This document shows, in pieces, positions 42,196 to 51,174 of a DNA stretch of 64,000 nt; the first letter of the stretch is position 1, and each line of letters opens with the position of its first letter. The notes below the pieces were generated by a model. It was not told the origin of the DNA and made no database searches. It worked only from the letters and a program-made list of their open reading frames with translations. The stretch spans positions 13,973 to 77,972 of the forward strand of contig CAJUPP010000008.1 of NCBI GenBank assembly GCA_910588325.1, read 5' to 3'. Made by a program: the position numbers and the translations under genes. Source of the DNA: an uncultured Hungatella sp. Lineage in GTDB: Bacteria > Bacillota > Clostridia > Lachnospirales > Lachnospiraceae.

Positions 42196-43110
42196 ATGAA
42201 AGAGACAAACATGGTCAGGGATCATGACAGCATTTCCGAGGCAGCTCAGGCGGAGATGATACGAAAAGAGCGGCGTGCTAACAATGCATGGCATAAATTC
42301 TGCAGGAATAAAGCGGCGGTGGTCGGACTTCTGATTATTCTGGTTATGGTGTTTTTAGGATTGTTTGCCCCGTGGATTTCCACCCATGACCCCAATGCCA
42401 TTGATGTGCTGCATCCCTACCTGAAGCCTATGACAGAGGGCCATCTGTTTGGAACAGACGATGTGGGAAGAGACCTGTTCAGCCGCATTGTCTATGGAGC
42501 CAGAATGTCTGTGCTGGTAGCTTTGGGAAGTACGCTTTTAGGCGGTATCATCGGTATCGTTTTGGGGTTGTTTGCCGGATATCTGGGAGGGGCTGTGGAT
42601 TCCATAATCATGCGTATTATGGACGGTATGTTTGCGTTTCCCTTTATCCTGTTAAGTATTCTTCTGGTTACTATCCTGGGTTCCGGTGTGTTTAACGTGA
42701 TTTTGGCCATCGGTATCGGAAATGTACCCAGGTTTGCCAGGGTGGTCCGGGGCCAGGTTATTATTGCGAAGAATGAAGAGTACTGTAATGCGGAGAAGGT
42801 TTTGGGTGCCTCTAAAATCCGTCTGATGTTTTCCCATATTCTGCCCAACACCCTGTCAGAAGTGATTATTTATGCCACATTGAACATCGGAAGCGCCATT
42901 ATTTCCGAAGCCAGCTTAAGCTTCCTGGGACTGGGCATTCTGATTCCCACTGCTTCCTGGGGAAACATTCTGAAAGCGGGAAAGAACTGTCTGTTAAAGG
43001 CACCGTGGATTGCAACCTTTTCCGGACTGTTTATCTTTATTACAGTCATAGGCTTTAACCTGGTGGGAGATGGCATCCGTGATGTGATGGATCCAAAAAT
43101 GAAGCGGTAA
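42196..43110 (+). CDS. Peptide ABC transporter permease (DppC type)
   Basis: A 304-residue permease with the OppC N-terminal segment (RANNAWHKFCRNKAAVVGLLI) and HLFGTDDVGRDLFSRIVYGARMS near residue 81. The EAA loop EKVLGASKIRLMFSHILPN lies near 200. The start at 42196 has GGGAGG upstream; a longer frame into dppB is not supported. Confidence 0.94.
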   Translation: MKETNMVRDHDSISEAAQAEMIRKERRANNAWHKFCRNKAAVVGLLIILVMVFLGLFAPWISTHDPNAIDVLHPYLKPMTEGHLFGTDDVGRDLFSRIVYGARMSVLVALGSTLLGGIIGIVLGLFAGYLGGAVDSIIMRIMDGMFAFPFILLSILLVTILGSGVFNVILAIGIGNVPRFARVVRGQVIIAKNEEYCNAEKVLGASKIRLMFSHILPNTLSEVIIYATLNIGSAIISEASLSFLGLGILIPTASWGNILKAGKNCLLKAPWIATFSGLFIFITVIGFNLVGDGIRDVMDPKMKR

Positions 43111-43124
43111 AGGAGCGGGAAAAG

Positions 43125-44138
43125 ATGAGTGAACCTATATTAAAAGTGGACAATTTAAAGACCTATTTTTTCCTTGCAAGTGGTACGGCCAAAGCCGTGG
43201 ACGGAGTCAGCTTTACTCTTGATAAAGGAGAAACTCTGGGAATTGTAGGAGAGTCCGGATCCGGAAAAAGTGTTACGGCAAAGTCCATCATCCGGCTTCT
43301 GGAGGCTGTGGGAAGGATTGTGGACGGCTCCATTCTTTTTGAAGGAAAAGATGTTTTGAAGATGGACAATAAGGAACTGATGGATTATCGGGGAAGGGAT
43401 GCCAGCATGATTTTCCAGGATCCTATGACGTCTCTGGATCCTGTATTCAAAATCGGGTACCAGATGGTAGAGAATATGAGAGCCCACCAGGATATCAGCA
43501 GGGAGGAGGCGAAAAAGACATGTATCCAGGCACTGAGGGCAGTGGGAATTCCCCAGCCGGAGGTCCGCTTCGATTCTTATGCTTTTGAGCTTTCCGGAGG
43601 GATGTGCCAGCGTGTCATCATTGCCATGGCTTTATGCAGCGGCGCGAAGCTGATTATTGCCGACGAACCTACAACGGCGCTGGATGTGACTGTCCAGGCT
43701 CAGGTGTTAAAGCTTTTAAAGCAGCTACAGGAGCAGAATGATATGGCTCTTCTTTTGATTACCCACAACCTGGGGGTAGTGTGGGAGATGTGTGATAAGG
43801 TTATGGTGATGTATGCAGGAAAGAATGTGGAGTATACCACCACAGGCAGGCTGTATGAAAAACCACTACATCCCTACACATGGGGGCTTCTGGATTCCAT
43901 GCCCTCTCTGAGCCTGGATTCCAAGGAGGAACTGAAAACAATCAAAGGAACTCCGCCGGATCTAAGGCTGACCGGTACCTGCTGTAACTTTTATAACCGC
44001 TGTCCCTATGTAAAGCCTATCTGCAGACAGTGTGTGCCTGAACAGGTGGAGGTAGAACCGGGACATTTTGTGTCATGTCATTTCCAGACAAAGGAAAAAC
44101 GTCTTACGCGGGGAGAGGTGAACCCATATGAAGAATGA
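43125..44138 (+). CDS. Peptide ABC transporter ATPase (DppD type)
   Basis: A 337-residue ATPase: Walker A GESGSGKS near residues 40-47, signature LSGGMCQRVIIAMAL near 156, Walker B LIIADEPTTALD near 178, H-loop ITHNLGVV near 212. The C-terminal oligopeptide domain has four to five cysteines (CCNFYNRCPYVKPICRQC), typical of DppD/OppD. It overlaps the DppF gene by 11 bases. Confidence 0.94.
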   Translation: MSEPILKVDNLKTYFFLASGTAKAVDGVSFTLDKGETLGIVGESGSGKSVTAKSIIRLLEAVGRIVDGSILFEGKDVLKMDNKELMDYRGRDASMIFQDPMTSLDPVFKIGYQMVENMRAHQDISREEAKKTCIQALRAVGIPQPEVRFDSYAFELSGGMCQRVIIAMALCSGAKLIIADEPTTALDVTVQAQVLKLLKQLQEQNDMALLLITHNLGVVWEMCDKVMVMYAGKNVEYTTTGRLYEKPLHPYTWGLLDSMPSLSLDSKEELKTIKGTPPDLRLTGTCCNFYNRCPYVKPICRQCVPEQVEVEPGHFVSCHFQTKEKRLTRGEVNPYEE

Positions 44139-45129
44139 ACAGCACATACTGTTGGAGATGAATCATCTGTGTAAAAATTTCAGGATCCGATCCAAAAAAC
44201 TGTTTGGGAAGACGCAGACTCTCCATGCGCTGCAGGATGTGTCTCTGAAGGTCTATGAGGGGGAAACACTGGGGATCATCGGAGAATCCGGATGTGGAAA
44301 ATCTACGTTGGGAAAATGTATCGTAGGCCTTCACGAACCTACGGAAGGAGAGATTGCCTATAATGGGAAAGTCATCAGCAGCCCAAAGGAAAATCATTTT
44401 GCAGATGTCCGCAGGGATATCCAGATGATTTTTCAGGATCCTTACTCCTCGCTGAATCCCAGAAAAACCTGTCTGAAATCCATTGAGGAGCCTATGCTGA
44501 TTCACAAATTCTCTCTGGATGCCAGACAGAGGGAGGAGGAAGTCAGGAAGATGATGAAGGAAGTGGGGCTGGATGAGCAGCATGTATACCGGTATCCCCA
44601 TGAGTTCTCCGGAGGGCAGAGGCAGAGAATCAACATTGCCCGGGCACTGGTTATGAATCCACGTGTGATCGTGTGTGATGAGCCGGTATCGGCACTGGAT
44701 GTGTCTATCCAGGCCCAGGTTCTCAATCTATTTAACCGGATTCAGAAAGATTTCCATCTGACCTATATATTTATTTCCCATGACTTAAGTGTCATCAAAT
44801 ATATCAGTGACAGGATTGCCATCATGTATCTGGGGCAGGTGGTGGAACTGTGCAATGCACAGGATATTTATGTAAATCCCCTTCATCCATATACCCAGGC
44901 CCTTTTATCAGCCATCCCTCCGTCCAGTCCTTTTGAGAAAAAGAAACCCATTGAACTGACCGGGGATGTTCCAAGCCCCATAGGAGAGATGACCGGATGT
45001 CCTTTGGCCGGACGCTGCTCAAAATGCATGGAACGGTGCAGAAAGGAGAAACCTGAGCTAAAGCCTTATGAGGGGAATCATCAGGTTGCCTGTTTTTTGT
45101 ACGGAGAGCAGGAAAGGGAGGAGCGGTAA
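44128..45129 (+). CDS. Peptide ABC transporter ATPase (DppF type)
   Basis: A 333-residue ATPase: GESGCGKST near residues 52-60, QMIFQDPYSSLNPRKT near 96, FSGGQRQRINIARAL near 157, CDEPVSALDVSIQ near 182. The C-terminal domain has CPLAGRCSKCMERCRKEKPE near 290. It completes the importer. The start lies inside the end of the DppD gene. Confidence 0.94.
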   Translation: MKNEQHILLEMNHLCKNFRIRSKKLFGKTQTLHALQDVSLKVYEGETLGIIGESGCGKSTLGKCIVGLHEPTEGEIAYNGKVISSPKENHFADVRRDIQMIFQDPYSSLNPRKTCLKSIEEPMLIHKFSLDARQREEEVRKMMKEVGLDEQHVYRYPHEFSGGQRQRINIARALVMNPRVIVCDEPVSALDVSIQAQVLNLFNRIQKDFHLTYIFISHDLSVIKYISDRIAIMYLGQVVELCNAQDIYVNPLHPYTQALLSAIPPSSPFEKKKPIELTGDVPSPIGEMTGCPLAGRCSKCMERCRKEKPELKPYEGNHQVACFLYGEQEREER

Positions 45130-45131
45130 AG

Positions 45132-46562
45132 ATGGGGGATAAGGAACGGGTCTTTTCTATATTAAACGGCATGGAGGAATCCATGATTCAGGCTCTTAAG
45201 GAGCAGGTCAGGATTCCCAGCGTGGCTTCGGAAGGAACAAAGGACTGTCCCTATGGGAAGGAAGTAGACAGGGCTTTGAAATCATGTCTGTCTCTTGCCC
45301 GGTCTCTGGGGCTTCTGGCAAGAGAGGTTGACGGTCAGATGGGAGTTGTGGATCTGTCAGAAGAGAAACCTTATGTGGGCTTTCTCTGCCACCTGGATGT
45401 GGTTCCGGCGGGAGACGGATGGAGCCTTCCTCCTTACGAAGGCGTTATCCGGGATGGGAAAATGTATGGACGGGGAACCACAGACAATAAAGGGGCAGCC
45501 ATATCCGTGCTCTTTGCCATGGCTGCAATCAGGCAGGCTGGAATCCGTCTGAAAAAAGGAGTCCGTTTTCTGGCGGGAACCAATGAGGAGAGAGGTTCCT
45601 CGGATTTAAAATATTACCGCTTGGTAGAAGAGCTTCCTCCGGTGGTGATCACTCCGGATGGCATGTATCCCTTGATTAATGTAGAAAAAGGAAGGATAAA
45701 AGGCGTATTTTCCATTCCGTGTAAAGAACATGGACGCAGTATTTTGTCCATAAGGGGAGCTCAGGCGGTGAACATCGTTCCGGCAGCGGCAAAGGCCAGG
45801 CTTTCAGGGATCACCGTGGAAGTTATACAGCAGGCAATTTCCCTGTATGCCGGCTTAGAGACAGAGGAGGGCGGCACACAGGCAGGGTATGAGTATCAGG
45901 TGGAGGAGATAAGCGGAGACGGCCCTGTGACAGAGATTACCGTATGGGGAAAGGGGGCTCATGCAGCTACTCCGGAACAGGGGAAAAATGCCCTGTGCAG
46001 GCTTTACAGTCTATTGTCAAAGCTGCCTTTGAAAGAAGAAAAGCAGATTCTGGCAAGGCTGTCGAAAACATTTCCATGTGGAGAGTATCATGGGGAATCC
46101 TGCGGCGTATTCTGTGAGGATGAAGTCTCAGGGAAAATTACGCTGGTACACAGCATGGCTTTTCGGGAATCCGACAGAATCCGGGGAGAGCTGGATATCC
46201 GTTTTCCGGTAACGTATAAAGCGGCGGAAATAGAGCGAAGGTTAAAAGAAGGTCTGGAGAGAGAAGGTATCTGTCTGGAAAAAACAGAAAAGAGCGAAGG
46301 ACATTATACAGACAGCGAATGCGGGTATGTGAAGACGCTGCTGCGGATTTTTAAGGAGCATACAGGAATTTCGGCAGAGCCGGTGTCCATGGGAGGCGGC
46401 ACCTATGTCCATGAGGTGGAGGGAGGAGTGGCTTTCGGCATTCTCATGCCCGGAGAGGAGCTGGTCCCCACTCATGGAGCGGACGAATATATTCTTCTGA
46501 GACACCTGCTGCTAAATGCCAGAATGTTTGCCCAGGCTATGCTGGAATTATGCGGGGAATAA
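45132..46562 (+). CDS. M20-family dipeptidase (PepV/Sapep type)
   Basis: A 476-residue zinc peptidase. Metal ligands and catalytic residues are visible: GFLCHLDVVPAGDGW near residue 77 (His), GRGTTDNKGAA near 115 (Asp), GTNEERGSSD near 150 (Glu-Glu), GKGAHAATPEQG near 278 (His), and VPTHGADEYI near 452 (His). It cleaves dipeptides with broad specificity. It follows the transporter by two bases, with GGGAGG upstream, so it is a step after import. Confidence 0.92.
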   Translation: MGDKERVFSILNGMEESMIQALKEQVRIPSVASEGTKDCPYGKEVDRALKSCLSLARSLGLLAREVDGQMGVVDLSEEKPYVGFLCHLDVVPAGDGWSLPPYEGVIRDGKMYGRGTTDNKGAAISVLFAMAAIRQAGIRLKKGVRFLAGTNEERGSSDLKYYRLVEELPPVVITPDGMYPLINVEKGRIKGVFSIPCKEHGRSILSIRGAQAVNIVPAAAKARLSGITVEVIQQAISLYAGLETEEGGTQAGYEYQVEEISGDGPVTEITVWGKGAHAATPEQGKNALCRLYSLLSKLPLKEEKQILARLSKTFPCGEYHGESCGVFCEDEVSGKITLVHSMAFRESDRIRGELDIRFPVTYKAAEIERRLKEGLEREGICLEKTEKSEGHYTDSECGYVKTLLRIFKEHTGISAEPVSMGGGTYVHEVEGGVAFGILMPGEELVPTHGADEYILLRHLLLNARMFAQAMLELCGE

Positions 46563-46604
46563 CACAGAGGTTATAGTTAAGAATAAACGAAAGGATGAGA
46601 GAAT

Positions 46605-46970
46605 ATGGCAACGGTTACAGCGGTTACAGCACAGCAGTTTACAAAAGAGGAGGCGGCGCGCCTGGTGGATCTGATCGGCAGGGCTACCACCGACAGCCTG
46701 GATCTTGCGCCTCAGTACAAGGATATTTATCTTCAGTCCCTGCCGGAAGGCTTCACCACAAAATTAGAGCAGCCCAGAATCACATTTTTTGTGTATACGG
46801 CTCCCAATAAGACCCAGGAACAGAAGCGCCGACTGATTCAGGCTTATCAGGCTGCGGTGGATACATTTTACGGCGGAGCAGGCAAGGTGGGCACCGTAGT
46901 CATCTTTAAGATTCATGATGATGTGAATGTAGGTGTCAACGGCACGATGCGCCTGGATGCTAAAAAATAA
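46605..46970 (+). CDS. Tautomerase-superfamily-like protein (paralog C)
   Basis: A 121-residue relative of the two leftward proteins. Shared layout: MATVTAVTAQQFTKEEAARL, then ITFFVYTAPNKTQEQKRRLI, then VGTVVIFKIHDDVNVGVNGT. It is more diverged, with a longer central loop (DLAPQYKDIYLQSLPEGF). Ala again follows Met instead of Pro. Having a third copy on the other arm ties both operons to one pathway. Function unknown; the fold call is tentative. Confidence 0.6.
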   Translation: MATVTAVTAQQFTKEEAARLVDLIGRATTDSLDLAPQYKDIYLQSLPEGFTTKLEQPRITFFVYTAPNKTQEQKRRLIQAYQAAVDTFYGGAGKVGTVVIFKIHDDVNVGVNGTMRLDAKK

Positions 46971-47042
46971 AATGAAGATTGAAAAAAATGCTGCGAACAA
47001 GTAAAATAGAAAGTATCATTTATATTAATGGAGAAGATGTTC

Positions 47043-47603
47043 GTGAGCATAAACTTTGGTGAAAAAATAATTAATTACAGAAGAAAAAACCATATTACCA
47101 TTAAGGAACTGGCAAAAAGGACAAACCTGAGCACTGCGATTATCAGTCAGCTGGAGAGAGGCCTGGGGAATCCGACCTTAAAGGTTCTGAGCGATTTGGC
47201 GGACGAGCTGGGAGTTACCCTGTCAGAGTTATTGAGGGAGGACATTAAAAACGAGGCTCTGATTCTTCGGAAAGAGGAACGAATCGTCAGCTATTATGCT
47301 GACGGAGGGGTTGAAACCATGAGTAATCTTCTGGTGGATTCCCCGTTACATACCAGCCTTGATGTGCAGATGCTGACGCTGACGCCCCATCGTGAGACAA
47401 GAGACGGATTTATGTCTCATCTGGAGGAGGAAAGTCTGTATGTGCTGGAAGGCCAGGTGGTCATTGTATTCTCTGAGGAGGAGGAATATCTGCTAAGAAC
47501 TGGCGACTCGGTCCGGATCATGCCGGGACGTCTTCACAAATTAAGGAATGACTACGAACAGGTTGCCGTATGCATTAATATGAAATGCAAAGTAAACTAT
47601 TAG
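47043..47603 (+). CDS. XRE-family regulator with C-terminal cupin
   Basis: About 186 residues from a GTG at 47043, which has GGAGA seven bases upstream; ATGs at 47028 and 47037 are alternatives without good sites. The helix-turn-helix is in IINYRRKNHITIKELAKRTN and LSTAIISQLERGLGNPTLKV. The C-terminal cupin barrel has MSHLEEESLYVLEGQVVIVF and LRTGDSVRIMPGRLHKLRN. Such regulators sense small metabolites and usually act on adjacent catabolic or transport genes. It probably controls the divergent promoters at 39.3 kb. Confidence 0.88.
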   Translation: MSINFGEKIINYRRKNHITIKELAKRTNLSTAIISQLERGLGNPTLKVLSDLADELGVTLSELLREDIKNEALILRKEERIVSYYADGGVETMSNLLVDSPLHTSLDVQMLTLTPHRETRDGFMSHLEEESLYVLEGQVVIVFSEEEEYLLRTGDSVRIMPGRLHKLRNDYEQVAVCINMKCKVNY

Positions 47604-47668
47604 CAGCTGGTAAACGCCAGATCTACTGTCTGCTGACAGAGTCTGGAAGCAAAAGGAGAGAACATATC

Positions 47669-48658
47669 ATGAAGAAAATAATCAATGATGCCAATCTGGT
47701 AGAAGAGCAGATGATTCAGGGCCTTGTAAAAGCCAATCCGGATAAGCTAAAAAAGCTGAACTGCGGCAACGTGGTAATCCGCGCAAAGAAAAAGGAAGGA
47801 AAGGTGGCTCTGATCAGCGGAGGAGGAAGCGGCCATGAGCCGGCTCACGGCGGATATGTGGGGACAGGAATGCTGGACGCAGCCGTGGCAGGGCCGGTAT
47901 TTACTTCCCCTACGCCGGATCAGATCTATGAGGGAATCAAGGCCGTAGACGCAGGCATGGGCGTGCTGATGGTGGTTAAGAATTATACCGGCGATGTGAT
48001 GAATTTTGAGATGGCTGCGGAGATGGCCCAGATGGAAGGAATATCTGTGGAATCTGTGGTGACAAATGATGATGTGGCTGTGGAGGACAGTCTGTATACT
48101 GTAGGGCAAAGAGGTGTGGCAGGCACCGTTTTTGTTCATAAGATTGCCGGGGCAAAAGCGGAAACCGGCGCCAGCTTAAGCCAGGTCTGTGAACTGGCCA
48201 GAAGGACTGCCGCCCAGGTACGGACCATGGGTGCGGCCATTGCTCCCTGTACGGTTCCGGCAGCCGGACAGCCGGGATTTTCTCTGGGAAGCGATGAGAT
48301 GGAGGTTGGAATCGGGATTCATGGAGAACCGGGAACCCACAGAGAAGGATTAAAACCGGCAGATGCCATTGCAGAGGAGCTTTTAGAGAAAATTCTGGCA
48401 GGGTTTGAGCTGGAAGGAAACGATGTGGCCGTGCTTATAAACGGAGCCGGCGGGACGCCTTTGATGGAACTTTATATTGTGAATAACCACGTCCAGGACG
48501 TATTAAAGGAAAAAGGAATCTCTGTGTACCGTACATATGTGGGGAATTACATGACATCCATTGAGATGCAGGGATTTTCCATTTCCATTCTTAAGCTGGA
48601 CGATGAGATGAAGGCTATGCTGGATGCACCGGCAGATACGCCCGCATGGAAGGAGTGA
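47669..48658 (+). CDS. dhaK: Dihydroxyacetone kinase subunit DhaK
   Basis: A 329-residue substrate-binding subunit. SGGGSGHEPAHGGYVGTGML near residue 50 is the DhaK signature; the histidine that binds dihydroxyacetone covalently is in VGIGIHGEPGTHRE near 217. The start at 47669 follows AAAAGGAGAG; an in-frame start further upstream is unsupported. With DhaL and DhaM it forms a PTS-dependent kinase giving dihydroxyacetone phosphate. Its place in a peptide/cysteine island is unexpected, and another ketone substrate is possible. Confidence 0.93.
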   Translation: MKKIINDANLVEEQMIQGLVKANPDKLKKLNCGNVVIRAKKKEGKVALISGGGSGHEPAHGGYVGTGMLDAAVAGPVFTSPTPDQIYEGIKAVDAGMGVLMVVKNYTGDVMNFEMAAEMAQMEGISVESVVTNDDVAVEDSLYTVGQRGVAGTVFVHKIAGAKAETGASLSQVCELARRTAAQVRTMGAAIAPCTVPAAGQPGFSLGSDEMEVGIGIHGEPGTHREGLKPADAIAEELLEKILAGFELEGNDVAVLINGAGGTPLMELYIVNNHVQDVLKEKGISVYRTYVGNYMTSIEMQGFSISILKLDDEMKAMLDAPADTPAWKE

Positions 48659-48664
48659 CAGACC

Positions 48665-49300
48665 ATGGTTTCTACCAGAGATTTATTGATAATTCTGAAA
48701 CGCATATCAGCCAGAATCGAAGAGAATAAGCAGTGGCTTACCGATCTGGACCGTCCGATCGGAGACAGCGACCACGGCATCAATATGGCAAGAGGATTTG
48801 GAGAGGTGGAGAAAAAGCTTCCCGGCCTGGAAGGAAAGGATGCAGGTACTGTCTTAAAGACTGTTGGTATGACTCTGGTATCTACCGTAGGCGGTTCTGC
48901 CGGACCTTTGTACGGTTCTGCATTTATGAAGGCGGGAATGGCGCTGGGGGACAAGACGGAGATCTCTATGGCGGATTTTTTAGAGGCCTGTGATCAGGCG
49001 GTTCTTGCAGTCAAACAGAGAGGCAAATCCGATGCCGGAGAAAAGACCATGCTGGATGCCATGATACCAGCGCTTCAGACCATGAAAGAGGCAGAGAAAC
49101 AGGGAGAAGCGCCAAAGATTATTCTGAAAAAAGGCGTGGAGGCATCCTGGGCCGGGGTGGAGGCCACAAAGGAACTGATTGCTACCAAGGGAAGAGCCAG
49201 CTATGTGGGAGAGCGGGGAATCGGCTGCCAGGACCCTGGGGCAACCTCTTTTTCCATCCTTTTGGAGGCAGTTTTAAACTGGATGGAGGATAGAGTATGA
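48665..49300 (+). CDS. dhaL: Dihydroxyacetone kinase subunit DhaL
   Basis: A 211-residue ADP-binding subunit. The metal-binding DXDHG motif is in RPIGDSDHGINMARGF near residues 36-44; TLVSTVGGSAGPLYGSAFMKAG near 78 and GAGEKTMLDAMIPA-like KSDAGEKTMLDAMIPALQT near 122 match the family. It holds ADP as a cofactor that is rephosphorylated by DhaM. It lies six bases after dhaK and overlaps dhaM by four. Confidence 0.93.
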   Translation: MVSTRDLLIILKRISARIEENKQWLTDLDRPIGDSDHGINMARGFGEVEKKLPGLEGKDAGTVLKTVGMTLVSTVGGSAGPLYGSAFMKAGMALGDKTEISMADFLEACDQAVLAVKQRGKSDAGEKTMLDAMIPALQTMKEAEKQGEAPKIILKKGVEASWAGVEATKELIATKGRASYVGERGIGCQDPGATSFSILLEAVLNWMEDRV

Positions 49301-49683
49301 CAGGAGTTGTGATTGTATCTCACTGCCAGAAGCTGGCGGAGGGTGTGGCAGAACTGGCGCAGGCAGTAGCACCCAATGTACCTCTGGCAGCAGCGGGAGG
49401 GCTGGAGGACGGCAGTCTGGGCACCAGCTACGATAAGATCAAGGCGGCTGCAGAGTCGGTCTGTGGAGAAGACGGGGCCCTGGTCCTTATGGATATGGGA
49501 AGTTCGGTCATGACTGCGGAGATGGTGCTGGAAGAACTGAAAGCACAGGGGAAATCCATAGAGATGGCGGATTGTCCTCTTGTGGAGGGAGCTGTAGCAG
49601 CCGCTATCGGTTCCGCAGCCGGCGAGACAATGGAACAGTTAAAGAAACAGGTGGAGAAAGCCTGGGAAACGCGGAAGCTGTAA
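49297..49683 (+). CDS. dhaM: PTS-dependent dihydroxyacetone kinase phosphotransferase subunit DhaM (EIIA domain only)
   Basis: A 128-residue EIIA-Man-like domain. The phosphorylated histidine is His9 in VIVSHCQKLAEGVAEL; GALVLMDMGSSVMTAEMV near residue 64 is the second family block. Unlike the E. coli protein it has no fused HPr or EI parts, the common Gram-positive form. It takes phosphate from HPr and passes it to DhaL-ADP. Confidence 0.9.
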   Translation: MTGVVIVSHCQKLAEGVAELAQAVAPNVPLAAAGGLEDGSLGTSYDKIKAAAESVCGEDGALVLMDMGSSVMTAEMVLEELKAQGKSIEMADCPLVEGAVAAAIGSAAGETMEQLKKQVEKAWETRKL

Positions 49684-49707
49684 GGAACAGGTGAAAAGGA
49701 GAACAGC

Positions 49708-50991
49708 ATGTCGATTTCAAGAGATGATTATGAAAAATACGTTGCTATTCTTAAAGAGGAACTGATACCCGCTATGGGGTGTACGGAACCTATTGCCGTG
49801 GCGTATGCGGCGGCAAAAGCCAGGGAGACATTGGGAAAGATCCCCAGGAAGGTTCGGGCAGCGGTCAGCGGAAACATTATCAAGAATGTAAAAAGTGTTA
49901 TCGTGCCTCATACCGGCGGAATGAAGGGGATTCCGGCAGCGGCAGCGGCAGGTATTGTAGCCGGCGACGGAGACAGACAGCTGGAGGTGATTTCAGAGGT
50001 ACAGGATCAGCAGATTGCAGAGATAAAGCAGTATTTACAGGAAGTGCCCATAGAAGTGGAATTTGCGCAGACTCCCTATGTATTTGATATTGAGATTCAG
50101 GTGTGGGAGGGAGAGGATACGGCTTCTGTAAGGATCGTAGACCATCATACCAATGTGGTAAAGATTGAGAAAAACGGACAGATACTGTACTCCAAGCCTC
50201 TGACAGGTAAGAAGAAAGAAAATCTGACGGATCGAACCTGCCTGAGTATAGAAAAAATCCTGGAGTTTGCAGATGAGGTGGATCTGAAGGACATAAAGGA
50301 AGTTCTGGACCGCCAGATATCTTTTAACCTTGCCATTGCGGAGGAGGGGCTCAGGCATGATTATGGTGCCAATATCGGGAAGGTGCTGCTGCATACCTAT
50401 GGAGATAACATTAAGACCCGTGCCAAAGCCAAAGCAGCGGCAGGATCAGACGCCCGTATGAACGGCTGCGAGCTTCCGGTAATTATCAATTCAGGAAGCG
50501 GCAATCAGGGGATCACAGCGTCTGTGCCGGTGATCGAGTACGCAAAAGAACTGCAGGTCAGTCAGGATAAGATGTACCGTGCTTTGGTAGTCTCGAATCT
50601 GTCTACCATTCACTTAAAAACCGGGATCGGCCGTCTCAGCGCCTACTGCGGCGCCGTCAGTGCAGGATGCGGAAGCGGTGCAGGAATCGCTTATCTTCAT
50701 GGCGGCGATTACGAGGCGGTGACCCACACTCTGGTCAATGCACTGGCCATTGTCTCCGGGATTATCTGTGACGGCGCCAAGGCATCCTGCGCTGCCAAGA
50801 TTGCATCGGCTGTAGACGCCGGAATTTTAGGATATAAAATGTACATTCAGGGACAGCAGTTTTACGGCGGCGACGGTATTGTGACAAAGGGCGTGGAAAA
50901 TACCATCTGTAATATCGGAAAGCTGGCCAGAGACGGCATGGGAGAAACGGACAAAGAGATTATACGTATCATGGTGGGACAGTGTTCATGA
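49708..50991 (+). CDS. L-cysteine desulfidase-like protein (CyuA/UPF0597 family)
   Basis: A 427-residue protein of the L-cysteine desulfidase/serine-dehydratase-alpha-like group. Conserved cysteines that could hold a [4Fe-4S] cluster: Cys25 in MGCTEPIAVAYAAAKA, Cys near 317 in AGCGSGAGIAYLHG, and Cys near 353/359 in GIICDGAKASCAAK. The family breaks L-cysteine to pyruvate, ammonia and sulfide. It is last in the rightward operon, 25 bases after dhaM, and ends at an intrinsic terminator. This supports cysteine as an end product of the island. Confidence 0.87.
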   Translation: MSISRDDYEKYVAILKEELIPAMGCTEPIAVAYAAAKARETLGKIPRKVRAAVSGNIIKNVKSVIVPHTGGMKGIPAAAAAGIVAGDGDRQLEVISEVQDQQIAEIKQYLQEVPIEVEFAQTPYVFDIEIQVWEGEDTASVRIVDHHTNVVKIEKNGQILYSKPLTGKKKENLTDRTCLSIEKILEFADEVDLKDIKEVLDRQISFNLAIAEEGLRHDYGANIGKVLLHTYGDNIKTRAKAKAAAGSDARMNGCELPVIINSGSGNQGITASVPVIEYAKELQVSQDKMYRALVVSNLSTIHLKTGIGRLSAYCGAVSAGCGSGAGIAYLHGGDYEAVTHTLVNALAIVSGIICDGAKASCAAKIASAVDAGILGYKMYIQGQQFYGGDGIVTKGVENTICNIGKLARDGMGETDKEIIRIMVGQCS

Positions 50992-51016
50992 TGGCAGTAT
51001 TTTAGTTTATGGGATT

Positions 51017-51046
51017 CAAAATCCGCCCTAACCGGGCGGATTTTTC
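51017..51046. terminator. Intrinsic terminator after the desulfidase gene
   Basis: AAATCCGCCC and GGGCGGATTT form a perfect stem around CTAACC-type loop, followed by TTTT; usable on both strands, so it may also end the upp transcript. Confidence 0.88.
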
Positions 51047-51060
51047 GAGATAACGCAATT

Positions 51061-51137
51061 AAGCGAGGGACTTATGTTGTTTTCTTCAAGGTACTCGAAG
51101 AACGTGCCTGGGAGAAAACAACATAAGTCCCTCGCTT
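51061..51137. repeat. Long perfect foldback between desulfidase and upp genes
   Basis: A perfect 24-base inverted repeat: arms 51061-51084 and 51114-51137, loop of 29 bases. It is followed by a second palindrome CTTGGT/ACCAAG (51135-51154). No T tract, no gene. It lies downstream of both converging genes. Confidence 0.8.
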
Positions 51138-51174
51138 GGTGGACCTTAACCAAGTGACATTGCTATCTGAATGG

